Program-made: the position numbers and the translations under genes
Assembly: GCA_018816605.1 (NCBI GenBank)
Contig: JAHIVS010000435.1
Location: 1 to 7,550, forward strand
Length of the DNA stretch: 7,550 nt
Direction of reading: 5' to 3'
Source: Pseudomonadota bacterium
Lineage (GTDB): Bacteria > Desulfobacterota > Desulfobacteria > Desulfobacterales > Desulfobacteraceae
The notes under the pieces: generated by a model
What the model saw: the letters and a program-made list of their open reading frames with translations, nothing else
Told to the model about the DNA's origin: nothing
Database searches by the model: none
Shown: piece after piece, positions 6,943 to 7,550 of the stretch
How positions within the stretch are numbered: position 1 is the first letter of the stretch
Layout: every line of letters begins with the position of its first letter

Positions 6943-7550
6943 ATGGAGATAAAGAAACTGCTGTTTGTCACCAAGTTTGAAGATCTTTGCTATGATGCAT
7001 TAAATTCATTACTGAGCCTTCGAAAGGCCGCCCTTGACCATGTTGTTTTTCTGAACGTCATCGAACGGGAAAAGGTGTCCATGAAAAGAGGGAGCGGTTA
7101 TTTAAAAGAAGAAGAGGTGAAACTAAAGGAAACGGCCAATATCCGCTTTATTGATTGGGCAGAGAATCTTTTTGAACTGGGCATGGAGGTGGGCGCTTAT
7201 ATCGAGGTGTCAGACCTGATTCCTGAAATTTTGAAGGTGATTGAAATGGAAAAACCGGACCTGATCGTCATTGGCCGGTCCCACAAAAAGAAGCTGGAAC
7301 AGCTGTATTCCCGGTCGGACATTACAGAATTAACCCGGAGGGTCCGGATTCCCATCCTGGTGTTCAAACATTTGGGGGAAGATAAGGCGGTGCCCGAAGC
7401 GTTATTTAAAAGACCCCTTTTTGCGACCTCCTGGTCCACCAGCAGTGAACAGGCCGTCAGCAGTTTAAAGGAAATGGGCAAGGTCATAGGAGAGTTGCAC
7501 CTCATGCATGTGGTCAATGAAAAAGATTTGAAACACCCCAATAGCCATGA
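6943..7550 (+). CDS. Tandem universal stress protein, 3' end outside the window
   Basis: The frame is open from the ATG at 6943 to the window edge (202 residues seen). Residues 1-143 form one UspA-type domain: KKLLFVTKF (4-12) as first strand, DHVVFLNVI (32-40), the IEVSDLIPEILKVIEMEKPD segment (87-106), LIVIGRS (107-113) and the closing strand RIPILVFKH (135-143). A second domain begins at about 157 (RPLFATSWS, with GELHLMHVV at 183-191), so the full protein is probably a tandem Usp of about 280-300 aa. The nucleotide-loop motif G-2X-G-9X-G(S/T) is degraded in the first domain: Gly111 is kept, but His114 and Asp126-Ile replace the later glycine positions, which suggests that this half does not bind ATP in the usual way. 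AGGGAGA (6924-6930), 12 bases before the ATG, serves as ribosome site. It follows the receiver gene by 51 bp and probably shares its transcript. Such proteins respond to energy or ion stress, matching an antiporter operon. The exact role is unknown. Confidence 0.88.
   Translation, partial: MEIKKLLFVTKFEDLCYDALNSLLSLRKAALDHVVFLNVIEREKVSMKRGSGYLKEEEVKLKETANIRFIDWAENLFELGMEVGAYIEVSDLIPEILKVIEMEKPDLIVIGRSHKKKLEQLYSRSDITELTRRVRIPILVFKHLGEDKAVPEALFKRPLFATSWSTSSEQAVSSLKEMGKVIGELHLMHVVNEKDLKHPNSH

Noticed and set aside
1..7550. CRISPR arrays, tRNA or rRNA genes, insertion sequences, phage genes
   Set aside because: No regularly spaced repeats, tRNA-like cloverleaf, rRNA core sequence, transposase or phage protein was seen on either strand.

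Overview
The window looks like chromosomal DNA of a sulfate-reducing Desulfobacterota bacterium, probably Desulfobacteraceae-like. This is an inference from moderate GC content, the style of the soluble multi-PAS histidine kinases, and the pairing of an ion-transporter-superfamily antiporter with two-component and UspA genes. No marker gene fixes the taxon.

Left part (1 to about 1130) is accessory or decaying DNA. A minus-strand reading frame (482 to 78) has coding-like codon use but no function I recognise. Opposite it, at 538-813 on the plus strand, lies a clear HxlR-family winged-helix regulator broken by at least three lesions: an early frameshift, a TAA in place of the conserved Trp codon, and an internal deletion of about 65 bp with a frame change. 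From 814 to 1305 no gene is supported. This stretch holds two hairpin-plus-T-tract terminator candidates, GC-rich segments that can pair in alternative ways, and a good TTGACA box at 1131.

Right part (1306 to 7550) is a tight, co-oriented block of five genes. First is a 512-aa membrane antiporter/anion transporter with an unusual secreted N-terminal leader. Then come a soluble histidine kinase with a Rossmann-like N-terminal domain and two PAS domains, a REC-PAS-histidine kinase with a divergent H-box, a stand-alone receiver with a long loop before its Lys, and a tandem universal stress protein cut by the window end. Gaps are 34, 12, -4 (ATGA overlap) and 51 bp, so an operon is likely.

Reading them together: both kinases are cytoplasmic and neither receiver carries a DNA-binding output domain. 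The natural hypothesis is a branched phosphorelay (kinase 1, receiver of kinase 2, stand-alone receiver) that senses redox, nucleotide or other intracellular state and acts through protein contacts. Its possible targets are the antiporter, the universal stress protein, or genes outside the window. The sequence does not show the antiporter's substrate, the sensed signal or the output.
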